Shown: positions 23,447 to 30,509, counted from the first letter of the stretch. The stretch: DNA of 30,509 bases from JAYEJW01 sp034716535 (GCA_034716535.1 JAYEJW010000407.1:1-30509), one strand, 5' to 3'. Notes: generated by a model not told the origin, from the sequence alone. A program made the numbers and translations.

Positions 23447-25450
23447 ATGATTGAAACGCTGCTGACAGTCGCGAATCTAACCACCCGACTCGGTAACGAG
23501 AGCCGACCCGTGCGGGTTGTGGACGGGGTGGATCTCGCGATCCGCCGCGGCGAGACCTTTGCACTGATCGGGGAATCCGGTTGCGGCAAGTCGATGACGG
23601 CGCTCTCCCTGATGCGGTTGTTGCCGCCCTACGGGCGCATCGTCGCCGGGAGCGTCCGGCTCGGCGATACAGAGCTTCTTGAGCTGCCGGAGAGCGACAT
23701 GCGCCGCGTACGCGGCGGCCGCATGGGTATGATCTTCCAGGAGCCCCAGACCTCCCTCAATCCCGTATTGACCATCGGGCAGCAGATCGCCGAGGCGGTG
23801 CGTGTCCATGAGCACCGCTCCCGCAACCAGATCCCGGAGCGGGTGGTGGAATTGTTGCGCGCTGTCGGGATTCCGGACCCCGAGCGGCGCGTCGGCGAGT
23901 ATCCGCATCAGCTTTCAGGCGGTATGAAGCAGCGAGTGATGATCGCCATGGCCCTCGCCGGGGATCCGGAGCTCCTGATCGCCGACGAGCCGACCACCGC
24001 GTTGGACGTCACGATTCAGGCTCAGGTTCTCAAGCTGCTCAAGGGCCTGCAGCGTGAGACGGGTATGGCGGTGCTGCTCATCACGCACGACCTGGGCGTT
24101 GTCGCGGAGACGGCGGACCGGCTCGCCATCATGTACGCGGGCCAGATCGTGGAGACGGCGTACAGCGCGGACTTTTTCTCCGCTCCCGCCCACCCCTATA
24201 GTCGCAAGCTGATGGCGAGCCTGCCGGCGCCCGATAAGCGGGCGGGGATCCTCGCGGTGATCCCAGGGCGTGTACCGCCGTTGGACCAGCCCTTCCGAGG
24301 TTGCCGTTTCGCGGACCGTTGCGATCGGGTGATGGCGCAATGCCGGGAACGGGAGCCCGGCTGGTACCGTTCGAGCTCGAAGCACCAGGTTCGATGTCAT
24401 CTCTGGGCCGATGGCCAGCCTGTACCGCAGGAGGGTGAGGCCGCTGCCGTGGAAGCCGCCACTGCCGCCGCGCCGGGAGCTGGTCAGACGGTGTTCGCCG
24501 TAGACGACCTTAAGATCCACTTCCCGATCCAGCGGGGCGTCTTCCGCCGGGTCGTGGGCCAGGTAAAGGCGGTGGACGGCGTAACCCTGGATCTACGCAA
24601 CGGCCAGACTCTGGCGCTGGTGGGCGAGTCAGGGTGCGGCAAGACCACGGTGGGCAAGGGAATCCTGCAGCTGATCCGGCCCACCGGCGGATCGGTGCAC
24701 TACGGGGACAGGGACCTCGCCGGGCTCGGCAGCCGCGCCATGCGCCACTACCGCAAGGACCTGCAAATCATCTTCCAGGACCCCTTCGCCTCCATGAACC
24801 CGCGCATGCTGGTCGGCGACATCGTGGGTGAGGGCCTACAAGCGCTCGGGCTTGAGGCCAATCGGGAAAAGCGTCGGAAGCGCGTTGGAGAATTGCTGGA
24901 GCGTGTCGGCATGGATGCGGGCGCCATGGATCGGTATCCGCACGAGTTCTCCGGTGGCCAGCGCCAGCGCATTTGCATCGCCCGTGCCTTGGCGGTAGAG
25001 CCGCGTGTCATCGTCTGCGACGAGCCCACGAGTGCCCTGGACGTCTCGGTGCAGGCCCAGATCCTCAACCTGCTTAAGCAGATGCAGGAGGACATGGGCC
25101 TCGCGTACCTCTTCATTACTCACAACATCTCGGTTGTGTCCTACCTTGCCCACGAGGTGGCGGTCATGTACCTGGGGCGGATCGTGGAGCGCGGCAGGGT
25201 CTCCGATGTACTGGACGATCCGCGCCATCCGTACACCAAGGCCCTGTTGTCCGCGGTTCCGGTCGTGGATGCGGACAAACGCCGGCAGATTATTCGCCTG
25301 GAGGGCGACATGCCATCTCCCGCCAATCCGCCGAAGGGTTGTCATTTCCACCCAAGATGCCCGGAAGCGACGGACGAGTGTGCCAGGGCCTATCCGGCCG
25401 TGACCCGCCTAAGCGATACGCGTTCGGTGCGCTGTATCCGAGTGGGCTAG
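23447..25450 (+). CDS. Fused double ATPase of peptide-type ABC importer (YejF-like)
   Basis: A 667-residue protein with two complete ABC ATPase halves, equivalent to DppD plus DppF in one chain. Half 1: Walker A G-E-S-G-C-G-K-S (42-49), signature L-S-G-G-M (156-160), Walker B L-L-I-A-D-E-P (176-182), H-loop H214. Half 2: Walker A G-E-S-G-C-G-K-T (393-400), signature F-S-G-G-Q (501-505), Walker B V-I-V-C-D-E-P (521-527), H-loop H559. Each half ends in an oligopeptide-type C-terminal domain with four cysteines at identical spacing (C286/292/299/317 and C632/638/645/663). A linker rich in Ala and Glu (about 321-347) joins them. ATG 23447 starts 19 bp after the permease stop; the frame is open upstream but overlaps that gene. 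Confidence 0.93.
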   Translation: MIETLLTVANLTTRLGNESRPVRVVDGVDLAIRRGETFALIGESGCGKSMTALSLMRLLPPYGRIVAGSVRLGDTELLELPESDMRRVRGGRMGMIFQEPQTSLNPVLTIGQQIAEAVRVHEHRSRNQIPERVVELLRAVGIPDPERRVGEYPHQLSGGMKQRVMIAMALAGDPELLIADEPTTALDVTIQAQVLKLLKGLQRETGMAVLLITHDLGVVAETADRLAIMYAGQIVETAYSADFFSAPAHPYSRKLMASLPAPDKRAGILAVIPGRVPPLDQPFRGCRFADRCDRVMAQCREREPGWYRSSSKHQVRCHLWADGQPVPQEGEAAAVEAATAAAPGAGQTVFAVDDLKIHFPIQRGVFRRVVGQVKAVDGVTLDLRNGQTLALVGESGCGKTTVGKGILQLIRPTGGSVHYGDRDLAGLGSRAMRHYRKDLQIIFQDPFASMNPRMLVGDIVGEGLQALGLEANREKRRKRVGELLERVGMDAGAMDRYPHEFSGGQRQRICIARALAVEPRVIVCDEPTSALDVSVQAQILNLLKQMQEDMGLAYLFITHNISVVSYLAHEVAVMYLGRIVERGRVSDVLDDPRHPYTKALLSAVPVVDADKRRQIIRLEGDMPSPANPPKGCHFHPRCPEATDECARAYPAVTRLSDTRSVRCIRVG

Positions 25451-25594
25451 TGCCAAGCCGCATAAAACAATTTGCGAATACAGACTGAGGCCGCAATGCC
25501 GAGCAAACAGGCGTCGACTGACAGTTCACCCACGACCATGCATGGACCGAGCTGAAGCGTCTCTACTCGAAAATCGCAATGAAATGAGGTGCTA

Positions 25595-26488
25595 GTGGAA
25601 GAAAGCAAGCGTCTTTGGTTGCAGGAGCACCTGCGGTGTCCGTCCTGTCGTACCGTAGGCATTGAGATTGGTGTTCACGAGGGGCGTTGTCCCCGCTGCG
25701 GAAGGCGCTACCCGACGCGCAACGGTGCACTCGATTGCATCGATTCGGACACCGCATCGCGTTTCAATATCGTCGACACCGAGAACATCTCAGATCATGT
25801 TTACGACGGGAATGCCGGGACCATCCTGCAGCGCGTGCTGGGCCGAGGTGGCCATGTGCTCGACTGTGGCAGCGGCAAACGGCAGTTTCGGCAGGAACAT
25901 CTCATCCAGGTCGAGATCGCTCCGTACGACAACGTCGATGTGCTTGCGGTCAATCAGGAGCTGCCGTTCGTCGACGGCTGTTTCGATGCCGTGTTCTCCC
26001 TGAGTGTGCTGGAGCACGTCTCGGACCCCTTCGCGAGCGCCAGGGAGCTGGCGCGGGTGCTCAAGCCAGGGGGCGTGCTCTACATCGACCTTCCGTTCCT
26101 GCAGGCAGAACACGGCTATCCACACCACTACTTCGATGCTACCCGGGAGGGTTTGCGCAAGCTTTTCGACGGGCTGCTGAAGGTCGATGGCCATCTGGTC
26201 CCCGATGCCGGCCATCCGATACAGGTCCTCCTGCAGGTCCTCGGGATCTATCACGACCACTTGCCGCCGGCCGAGAGACAGACCTTCGCGGGGTTGACGG
26301 TCGGCGAGATATTGGCACGAAGGCCCTGGACCGAATGGATCGGGGATCCGTTGATGACTGCGTTGTCGGAGGAAGGCCGCTGGACGATTGCGGCGACGAC
26401 ACAGGCCCTGCTGCGCAAGCCGACCGACGCCGATGATGAGGAGAGGGCAGTGGGAGGGGTGACACCCTCCAACCTGCCAGGTTTCTGA
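25595..26488 (+). CDS. Class I SAM methyltransferase with N-terminal zinc-ribbon
   Basis: A 297-residue protein. Residues 15-35 hold C-P-S-C and C-P-R-C, a four-cysteine zinc-ribbon like those of Trm112-type proteins. A class I methyltransferase domain follows, with motif I V-L-D-C-G-S-G-K (88-95), an acidic residue after beta-2 (E107), L-P-F-V-D-G-C-F-D-A-V-F-S-L-S-V-L-E-H-V (123-142) and L-K-P-G-G-V-L-Y (156-163). The layout matches family Methyltransf_11; substrate unknown. GTG 25595 is preceded by GAGG at 25586-25589; a GTG at 25589 in the same frame is less likely because it overlaps that site. The 144-bp gap before it has lower GC and no clear terminator for the ABC operon. A sugar, lipid or protein target cannot be distinguished. 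Confidence 0.82.
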   Translation: MEESKRLWLQEHLRCPSCRTVGIEIGVHEGRCPRCGRRYPTRNGALDCIDSDTASRFNIVDTENISDHVYDGNAGTILQRVLGRGGHVLDCGSGKRQFRQEHLIQVEIAPYDNVDVLAVNQELPFVDGCFDAVFSLSVLEHVSDPFASARELARVLKPGGVLYIDLPFLQAEHGYPHHYFDATREGLRKLFDGLLKVDGHLVPDAGHPIQVLLQVLGIYHDHLPPAERQTFAGLTVGEILARRPWTEWIGDPLMTALSEEGRWTIAATTQALLRKPTDADDEERAVGGVTPSNLPGF

Positions 26489-26685
26489 CCAGAGAGTCTT
26501 TGTCTTTGTTTCCGCTCAGCGAACCGAGTGGACAGCTATCGCCCAACTTCATTACGAGGCGACGGTCGGACGGAGCGGTTTCACTTGGTGGATTTGACAG
26601 CTTCTCAGTCTTGATGCTGTTCCTTCATTCCAGCCTATTTTGCGGTTTCAGCGAGGCGAGAAGAGGTACCCCACAACCAAGAAAG

Positions 26686-26717
26686 AGCCCGGATGCCGCA
26701 GGCGCTTCATCCGGGCT
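26686..26717. terminator. Bidirectional terminator between methyltransferase and cytochrome genes
   Basis: AGCCCGGATG (26686-26695) and CATCCGGGCT (26708-26717) form a perfect 10-bp stem with a 12-nt loop. GTTTGCT follows on the plus strand and CTTTCTT on the minus strand, so it can serve both convergent genes. The rest of 26489-26781 contains no gene I can support. Confidence 0.8.
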
Positions 26718-26781
26718 GTTTGCTACTCAACCGCAGACCCTCCGTCTGCCTGGTGAGTTCAATCGGGGGAAAGGCTATCCT

Positions 26782-28152
26782 TCAGTCGTCATCGAGATAA
26801 CCATCGCTCATGGCCAGCATGAAGGCGACCAGCGCGTCCTCCTCTGCCTCTGTCAGCCCAAGCTTCCCGAGCTCGTCGGTGTTGACGTTCTCGTCCACTT
26901 CAGCCTCTGGCCAGCAGTTGTTGGCGAGGGCGACCTCCTCGGTTGCGTCGAAGATTCCCTTGCTCTCGCAGCTCTCCTTTAAGTCGCGCGTGCTGTAGAA
27001 GTGCACCACGCCCTTGAGGCTCTTGAAGTACCCGTTGTGCATGTAGGCCTTGACGATGCAGTCGTTATCGTCTTCCGCGGCCTCACAGGACCCGAGTCCC
27101 ACATTGCGCAATGTGGGCACCTTTTGCTTGCCGAGGTTGGCATCTGCGTACTGGTCAAAGGCGGAGACATTCATAAGGAAGCCGGCCAAGCCCGGATCAC
27201 GCCAGTCTGGGTTGGCCAGCAGGAAGGGGTTCTCCGGATTCTTCGGCACACCAAGGTTGTCGTAGGTGAAGTCGGTAAATAGCGGGGGCGGTGCGCCAGG
27301 TCCCGGGGTGCCCACATGGCACAGTGAGCACTTGCCCTTGCCGCGGAAGATCTGGCGTCCAAGCTCTTCCTCTTCGCTGAACTCGTAGAGTCCCGCTCGG
27401 TGGGCATCGATCTTGGAGGTGAACGCATTGCTGGCCTTCGAGGCTTCGAACGCCGCAATGGACAAAGCCACTCGGTCGTATGCACGATCGACCTTCGCCC
27501 GGTCCTCCGGCGACAGAGAAAGTTCGCCATCGGGGTTACGGCACTGGGTCCTGATCTGCCCTAGAGGGGGCCAATTGATGTCGCAGGCACTTGCGCCCCA
27601 TACCGTTTCGAACAGGTCGGTATGCTTGATCTCACACACCCAAAAAACGGCGCAGGCGAGATCGGGAAGTGCCTGCTCGACGGGGTTCAGGAAGGGTCCC
27701 TGGGCCTGATCGGCGGCCGGGTTCCCGAGCTCCCATCCTGTTGCCCGGCCGTCCCAGAAATTGCCACCGACGAATAGCGGATCCTCTGCCAGTTCCTCGT
27801 CGTTGTCACCGAGCAACCGATTGCCGAAATCGGCATAGAAGATCGGCGCCAAGGTCGCATAGGCAGAGCTCGGTGGTTTGCGGTTGCCGAATTTACCCTT
27901 GATCGAGCCCTCGTAGACCGCACCGTGGGCGTTGATCTCCGGGTCTGCACCCCCCCAGCCCGCCTCGGGGACGTGGCAACTGGCACAGGCCTGGTTTCCC
28001 CGGATGCTGAGGCCCTTGTCGAAAAAGATGTTCCTGCCCAGCTCCTCGATCGGCGTCAAGCTGTCTTCGCTCGCCGACGCGCTGCCGGCACCGGCCGAAA
28101 GCGCCATTGCGATCGGACAGGCGACGAGTACAGCCGCTATAATTTTGGACAT
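26782..28152 (-). CDS. Periplasmic di-heme cytochrome c (MauG/CcpA peroxidase family)
   Basis: A 456-residue exported protein with a signal peptide (cleavage probably after A27, A-S-A). It has two c-type heme sites, C-A-S-C-H (56-60) and C-S-L-C-H (275-279), with family blocks F-F-D-K-G-L-S, F-W-D-G-R-A (132-137), V-P-T-L-R-N-V (345-351) and M-H-N-G-Y-F-K-S-L (371-379). Members reduce peroxide or oxidise a substrate with high-valent heme. Eight further cysteines (167, 173, 190, 204, 356, 365, 395, 413) are present in the mature part, an unusual number that would allow four disulfides. The start has a strong AGGAGGA site. No electron-partner gene is adjacent. The family is secure; peroxidase versus MauG-like oxidase is not resolved. 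Confidence 0.9.
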   Translation of the reverse strand: MSKIIAAVLVACPIAMALSAGAGSASASEDSLTPIEELGRNIFFDKGLSIRGNQACASCHVPEAGWGGADPEINAHGAVYEGSIKGKFGNRKPPSSAYATLAPIFYADFGNRLLGDNDEELAEDPLFVGGNFWDGRATGWELGNPAADQAQGPFLNPVEQALPDLACAVFWVCEIKHTDLFETVWGASACDINWPPLGQIRTQCRNPDGELSLSPEDRAKVDRAYDRVALSIAAFEASKASNAFTSKIDAHRAGLYEFSEEEELGRQIFRGKGKCSLCHVGTPGPGAPPPLFTDFTYDNLGVPKNPENPFLLANPDWRDPGLAGFLMNVSAFDQYADANLGKQKVPTLRNVGLGSCEAAEDDNDCIVKAYMHNGYFKSLKGVVHFYSTRDLKESCESKGIFDATEEVALANNCWPEAEVDENVNTDELGKLGLTEAEEDALVAFMLAMSDGYLDDD

Positions 28153-28614
28153 AGCGTCCTCCTAGAATGCGTGCAACGTTTTTTCGTCAGGAAACCCGGT
28201 GTTCCGTCGGCGCCTATCGTGTCGGACTCGAAAGGAAGATCGGAAGTGACGCTGTAGACTGCCGACCCTTAGGTCGTTGATTGAACGGTAATGGCCAACT
28301 ACAACTTTTTATTCGCCAATTGCTTCTACCGTTCAGTTGACCATTCTATGCGAGATCCGTCACGCCGGCGAGACGTTAGAGATGAGCAGGATCAATAAAA
28401 AATCAATTCAATTGAAGAGGCCGCCGCAACGGGTGATTGAGAGTCAATTGCGCGTGACCTTTTGCTGGCGGATCGTGAGGCAGAAGGAACGAAATTCATA
28501 GCAGCCGCGGTCCGACGCTAGTGCTTCCCTTGTTCAGTTGCTGCTCCCGGAAAGGCGCCGAAGAACGCATTTGTAGCAGCAGGGCGTACGTTTAGCATCT
28601 GACCCTCTGAAAGC
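28153..28614. other. Non-coding, AT-richer intergenic region
   Basis: About 460 bp without a supportable gene. Composition is visibly richer in A and T than the neighbours around 28290-28330 and 28390-28420. It holds an interleaved pair of inverted repeats (28282-28345) and TCAATT motifs: a perfect 6-1-6 palindrome TCAATT-C-AATTGA at 28403-28415, ATCAAT just before it, and TCAATTG near 28444. These could be operators for the cytochrome gene, whose leader would lie here. I cannot place a convincing -10/-35 pair. Confidence 0.55.
28282..28345. repeat. Two interleaved inverted repeats (A-B-A'-B' order)
   Basis: A, TGAACGGTA (28282-28290), is complementary to A', TACCGTTCA (28327-28335). B, AATGGCCAACT (28290-28300), is complementary to B', AGTTGACCATT (28335-28345), at 10 of 11 positions. 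In a minus-strand transcript the single mismatch becomes a G-U pair. The order prevents nesting, so at most one stem would be complete at a time. Confidence 0.7.
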
Positions 28615-28638
28615 AAAAACCCGGCCTTGTGGCCGGGT
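28615..28638 (-). terminator. Intrinsic terminator for the dsrC-like gene (minus strand)
   Basis: On the minus strand ACCCGGCC (28638-28631), loop ACAA and GGCCGGGT (28626-28619) are followed by TTTTGC. It lies 52 bp after the dsrC-like stop and separates that gene from the cytochrome gene. Confidence 0.88.
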
Positions 28639-28689
28639 CCGTACGAAAGCCGCCGCAGGGCGGGAATCGCAACCGTTCCACAGAGCTGT

Positions 28690-28986
28690 TCAAACGCAAC
28701 CCGTCGGCTTCGGAAGACCACCCCATTTGCAGATGAGCTTCATCGGCCCCTTTTTGAAGACTCCGTAGAGGTCTTTGGTGGAGACGCCCATGCTCTTGGC
28801 GAAGGTGCGGATTGGCGGAACTACGCCGTTGTCGTCGTACATGGTGCGAGCCTCGCGGATATAGCCGATGATCTGCTCGTCGATCTCGAAGTCGTCGGCC
28901 TTCGCGAGCTCGACCGCGACCTGCTCGCTCCAGTCGTCGCGGTTGATCAGGAATCCTTCGCCGTCTACGGGAACGCTGATTGCCAT
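28690..28986 (-). CDS. DsrC/TusE family sulfur-carrier protein, short DsrC type
   Basis: A 98-residue sulfur-relay protein ending G-L-P-K-P-T-G-C-V. Both C-terminal cysteines of DsrC are present, C97 (penultimate) and C86 eleven residues before it; TusE normally keeps only the penultimate one. DsrC carries sulfur as a trisulfide for dissimilatory sulfite reductase in sulfur oxidisers and sulfate reducers. Compared with A. vinosum DsrC (112 aa, from memory) this protein lacks about 8 residues in the segment before the Y-x-x-F block (here S-M-G-V-S-T-K-D-L-Y-G-V-F) and has a shorter N-terminus, so it may be a paralogue with another role. ATG 28986 follows GAGG by about 8 bp. It stands alone, with its own terminator and no dsrAB or tus genes nearby. 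Confidence 0.9.
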   Translation of the reverse strand: MAISVPVDGEGFLINRDDWSEQVAVELAKADDFEIDEQIIGYIREARTMYDDNGVVPPIRTFAKSMGVSTKDLYGVFKKGPMKLICKWGGLPKPTGCV

Positions 28987-29061
28987 GGAGAACACCTCAC
29001 AGAAAATAATTGATAAAAAAAGTAGGTTTTGCGTGGAAAAGAATGCGGCCGAATTTTCGCG

Positions 29062-29088
29062 AATCTACCCCATGCAAAATGTGGTCAA
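29062..29088 (-). promoter_or_regulatory. Weak candidate promoter for the dsrC-like gene
   Basis: Minus strand TTGACC (29088-29083), a short 15-bp spacer and TAGATT (29067-29062) lie about 76 bp before the start codon. The spacer is suboptimal. The surrounding gap 28987-29204 is AT-rich near the gene and shows no other gene. Confidence 0.25.
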
Positions 29089-29204
29089 TAGAGCCGAAAG
29101 GATAGACGGGCTACGCTAAGGACGGTGGGGAGAACTGAGCCCCGGAAGCTACCTGCCAGGAGCTGCCGAGCGGGCTTCAGGTCGGCGGCTCGTGGTAGCC
29201 CGGC

Positions 29205-29984
29205 TCAGGCGCTTCGCTTCCCGCTGATGGCCTCCAACACTCCGTCCCAGAAGCGGATGCGTGCGCAGATGGCCTCCTCTGCCGCCGTCTCCGCCTCCTC
29301 GATCTTGGCTGGATCTCCCTCGCACAGGGCCTCGAGAAGCTGCAGCGAGAGGGGGCCGTGGGAGTCTTCGTCCAGGTGGATGTGACGCTTCAGATAGTAG
29401 TGGAACGCGGGGGCCTGGGCCTCGCTCACGTGCATCTCGCGCAGAAAACGTCGGAACATGTCAGGGATTACACGCTCCCGACCAAGGGCCAGGGCCGCGG
29501 CTACTTCGTGGGGTTTGTCCTCCCGGATGAATGCGAAAGTGGTCTCGGAGAAGTAGCGCGCGGGCAGGGGGACCATGTCCGCGTACAGGGCATCGTCGAT
29601 ACCCTTCTCCCGCACCAGTGCGAGGAAGCGTTTGGGCATCTCGCCGTCGGCGCCGATCTGATCCATCGCGTTGCAGTACAGCTCGAAATGACTCCCGAAG
29701 AGAAGCTTGCCCTCGCCGCCGGGGGCCGTGTCGGATTCCTCCTCCAGCACCAGTTGGTTGACGAAGTAACGTAGAGCCGGTTCCCCCTCGGGCATCCAGG
29801 GGACCTGAACGGGCACGACGGACTGCTGCAGATACTTGACCAGCGACATGAAGTCCCAGACCGAGAACACGTGGTGGGACATGAAGACTCGCAGGTCCTC
29901 GATGCTGCGCAGGGCCCCATAGATGGGGTGCCGCCCCAGCTCGTCCTGCAGGGAACGAACGTGCTCGAGGTTGATCTCGGACAT
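29205..29984 (-). CDS. DUF3050 family protein (heme-oxygenase-like fold)
   Basis: A 259-residue protein of the uncharacterised DUF3050 family, which belongs with heme-oxygenase-like helical bundles. Recognisable blocks are the N-terminal H-P-I-Y, M-S-H-H-V-F-S-V-W-D-F-M (35-46), L-V-L-E-E-E-S-D (78-85), H-F-E-L-Y (99-103) and R-H-I-H-L-D-E-D-S-H-G-P-L-S (200-213). The last block places H201, D205 and H209 four residues apart on one helix face, as metal ligands might be in heme-oxygenase-like diiron oxidases. No signal peptide or membrane helix is present. ATG 29984 is preferred over 29999 because GAGGA lies 8 bp before it. It is 77 bp from the TonB-type gene upstream on the same strand. Enzyme activity is not inferable. 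Confidence 0.85.
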   Translation of the reverse strand: MSEINLEHVRSLQDELGRHPIYGALRSIEDLRVFMSHHVFSVWDFMSLVKYLQQSVVPVQVPWMPEGEPALRYFVNQLVLEEESDTAPGGEGKLLFGSHFELYCNAMDQIGADGEMPKRFLALVREKGIDDALYADMVPLPARYFSETTFAFIREDKPHEVAAALALGRERVIPDMFRRFLREMHVSEAQAPAFHYYLKRHIHLDEDSHGPLSLQLLEALCEGDPAKIEEAETAAEEAICARIRFWDGVLEAISGKRSA

Positions 29985-30061
29985 GGCTGGTATCCTCATA
30001 CGACCCTATATCAGTTTCCACTGATCAATATACGCTTTCCGGCCGCGGTGCGGCTACCGGC

Positions 30062-30509
30062 TCAGTGCAGCGCGAAGTTGATGGGCACACGCAGGGGCCA
30101 ACGCTTGCGGCCGATCTCCCCGGGGATCGGCTTGAATCTTCCCAGCCGGTTCAGGGTCTTCACCGCAGCTTCGTCCAGCAGCTTCGATCCCGAGCTCCCG
30201 GCGATTCGAACGCCGGTGATGCGTCCGTCCGCCTCGATCACGAAGAAGACTCTCACGACACCCTCGAGGCCATCGCGCCGCGCCTTGCGCGGGTAGAAGC
30301 GGTGTCTGGCGATGGCCCGCTGCAGCTCGGCAAGATAGCCGGCTTCGGCCGCGGCCTTCGAGCTGCCGGCGCCGGAGCCTCCGGCCGGCTGCCCGCCGCC
30401 CTTGCGTGTGTGATCGGCTCCCGGCTCGCCCGACTTCGGTCCCGCTTTGGCGGGTTCGGAACGGGGTTTGGATTCGGGGCGTGCCTTGGGTGCCGGTTCG
30501 ACCTTTTTT
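30062..30509 (-). CDS. TonB family protein, C-terminal part (cut by window edge)
   Basis: The last 149 codons of a TonB-type energy transducer; the gene continues beyond base 30509. The visible N-terminal part is a Pro/Lys/Glu-rich linker (K-K-V-E-P-A-P-K-A-R-P) then a Gly/Ser-rich stretch, as in the periplasm-spanning region of TonB. The C-terminal domain has Y-L-A-E-L-Q-R-A-I, Y-P-R-K-A-R-R-D-G-L-E-G and V-R-V-F-F-V-I-E-A-D-G-R-I, typical of TonB_C, and ends P-L-R-V-P-I-N-F. TonB passes proton-motive energy from ExbBD to outer-membrane receptors. Whether exbBD precede it is outside the window. The family is clear; a specific receptor partner is not. Confidence 0.9.
   Translation of the reverse strand, partial: KKVEPAPKARPESKPRSEPAKAGPKSGEPGADHTRKGGGQPAGGSGAGSSKAAAEAGYLAELQRAIARHRFYPRKARRDGLEGVVRVFFVIEADGRITGVRIAGSSGSKLLDEAAVKTLNRLGRFKPIPGEIGRKRWPLRVPINFALH

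Noticed and set aside
26500..26982. A 160-codon plus-strand frame after the methyltransferase
   Set aside because: It runs through the terminator hairpin at 26686-26717 and into the antisense of the cytochrome gene, with no recognisable domain.
28518..28721. A 67-codon minus-strand frame
   Set aside because: It spans the 3' end of the dsrC-like gene and its terminator and has no similarity I recognise.
28987..29040. FNR-type site (TTGAT-N4-ATCAA) upstream of the dsrC-like gene
   Set aside because: Only a single TTGAT half-site is present in an A-rich stretch; the second half is missing.
1..30509. CRISPR array or restriction/defence cluster
   Set aside because: No regularly spaced direct repeats and no genes with nuclease, methylase-restriction or toxin-antitoxin signatures were seen.

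Overview
The window is a high-GC chromosomal segment from a gammaproteobacterium. The conserved block tig-clpP-clpX-lon-hup-tRNA-Val-tRNA-Asp-ppiD-fabI, together with PrmB, a DUF1249 (YqiB-type) protein and an exact-numbering IscR, points to that class. A DsrC-type protein with both C-terminal cysteines and a di-heme cytochrome of the MauG/CcpA type would fit a sulfur-metabolising, Chromatiales-like lineage, but this placement is inference from gene content only. No phage, plasmid, CRISPR or insertion-sequence transposase gene is visible.

Layout. (1) 1-3.9 kb: a thioredoxin, a DUF1249 protein, an orphan IscR behind an IscR-type operator, and on the minus strand a membrane sensor histidine kinase with no response regulator beside it. 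(2) 4.0-8.3 kb, plus strand: prmB, an unrecognised 107-residue protein overlapping it by four bases, hemN, and an acyl-CoA synthetase. The synthetase stop codon touches a 267-bp non-coding element with perfect 27-bp terminal inverted repeats and two internal hairpin modules, which resembles a MITE. (3) 8.5-15.7 kb, plus strand: the proteostasis block tig, clpP, clpX (own promoter), lon, then the HU gene behind a near-consensus sigma-70 promoter, followed without a terminator by tRNA-Val(UAC) and tRNA-Asp(GUC) and then a strong terminator. (4) 15.8-18.6 kb: ppiD and fabI, convergent across a terminator. (5) 18.7-25.5 kb, plus strand: a four-gene peptide-type ABC importer in YejABEF-like order (binding protein, two permeases, one fused double ATPase). 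(6) 25.5-30.5 kb: a mixed region with lower-GC intergenic DNA: a zinc-ribbon methyltransferase, then on the minus strand a di-heme cytochrome, a short DsrC homologue, a DUF3050 (heme-oxygenase-like fold) protein and the 3' part of a TonB-type gene cut by the window edge.

How the genes fit together. Trigger factor, ClpXP, Lon and PpiD form a folding and degradation set spanning nascent chains, cytosol and inner membrane. The ABC genes appear to encode one complete uptake system. The last 5 kb looks like accessory redox genes, each with its own signals rather than one operon. I see no clear multi-gene undescribed system. The best leads are the MITE-like element, the doubly anchored binding protein, the short-loop DsrC, the H-D-H helix motif in the DUF3050 protein, and an interleaved inverted-repeat pair upstream of the cytochrome gene.
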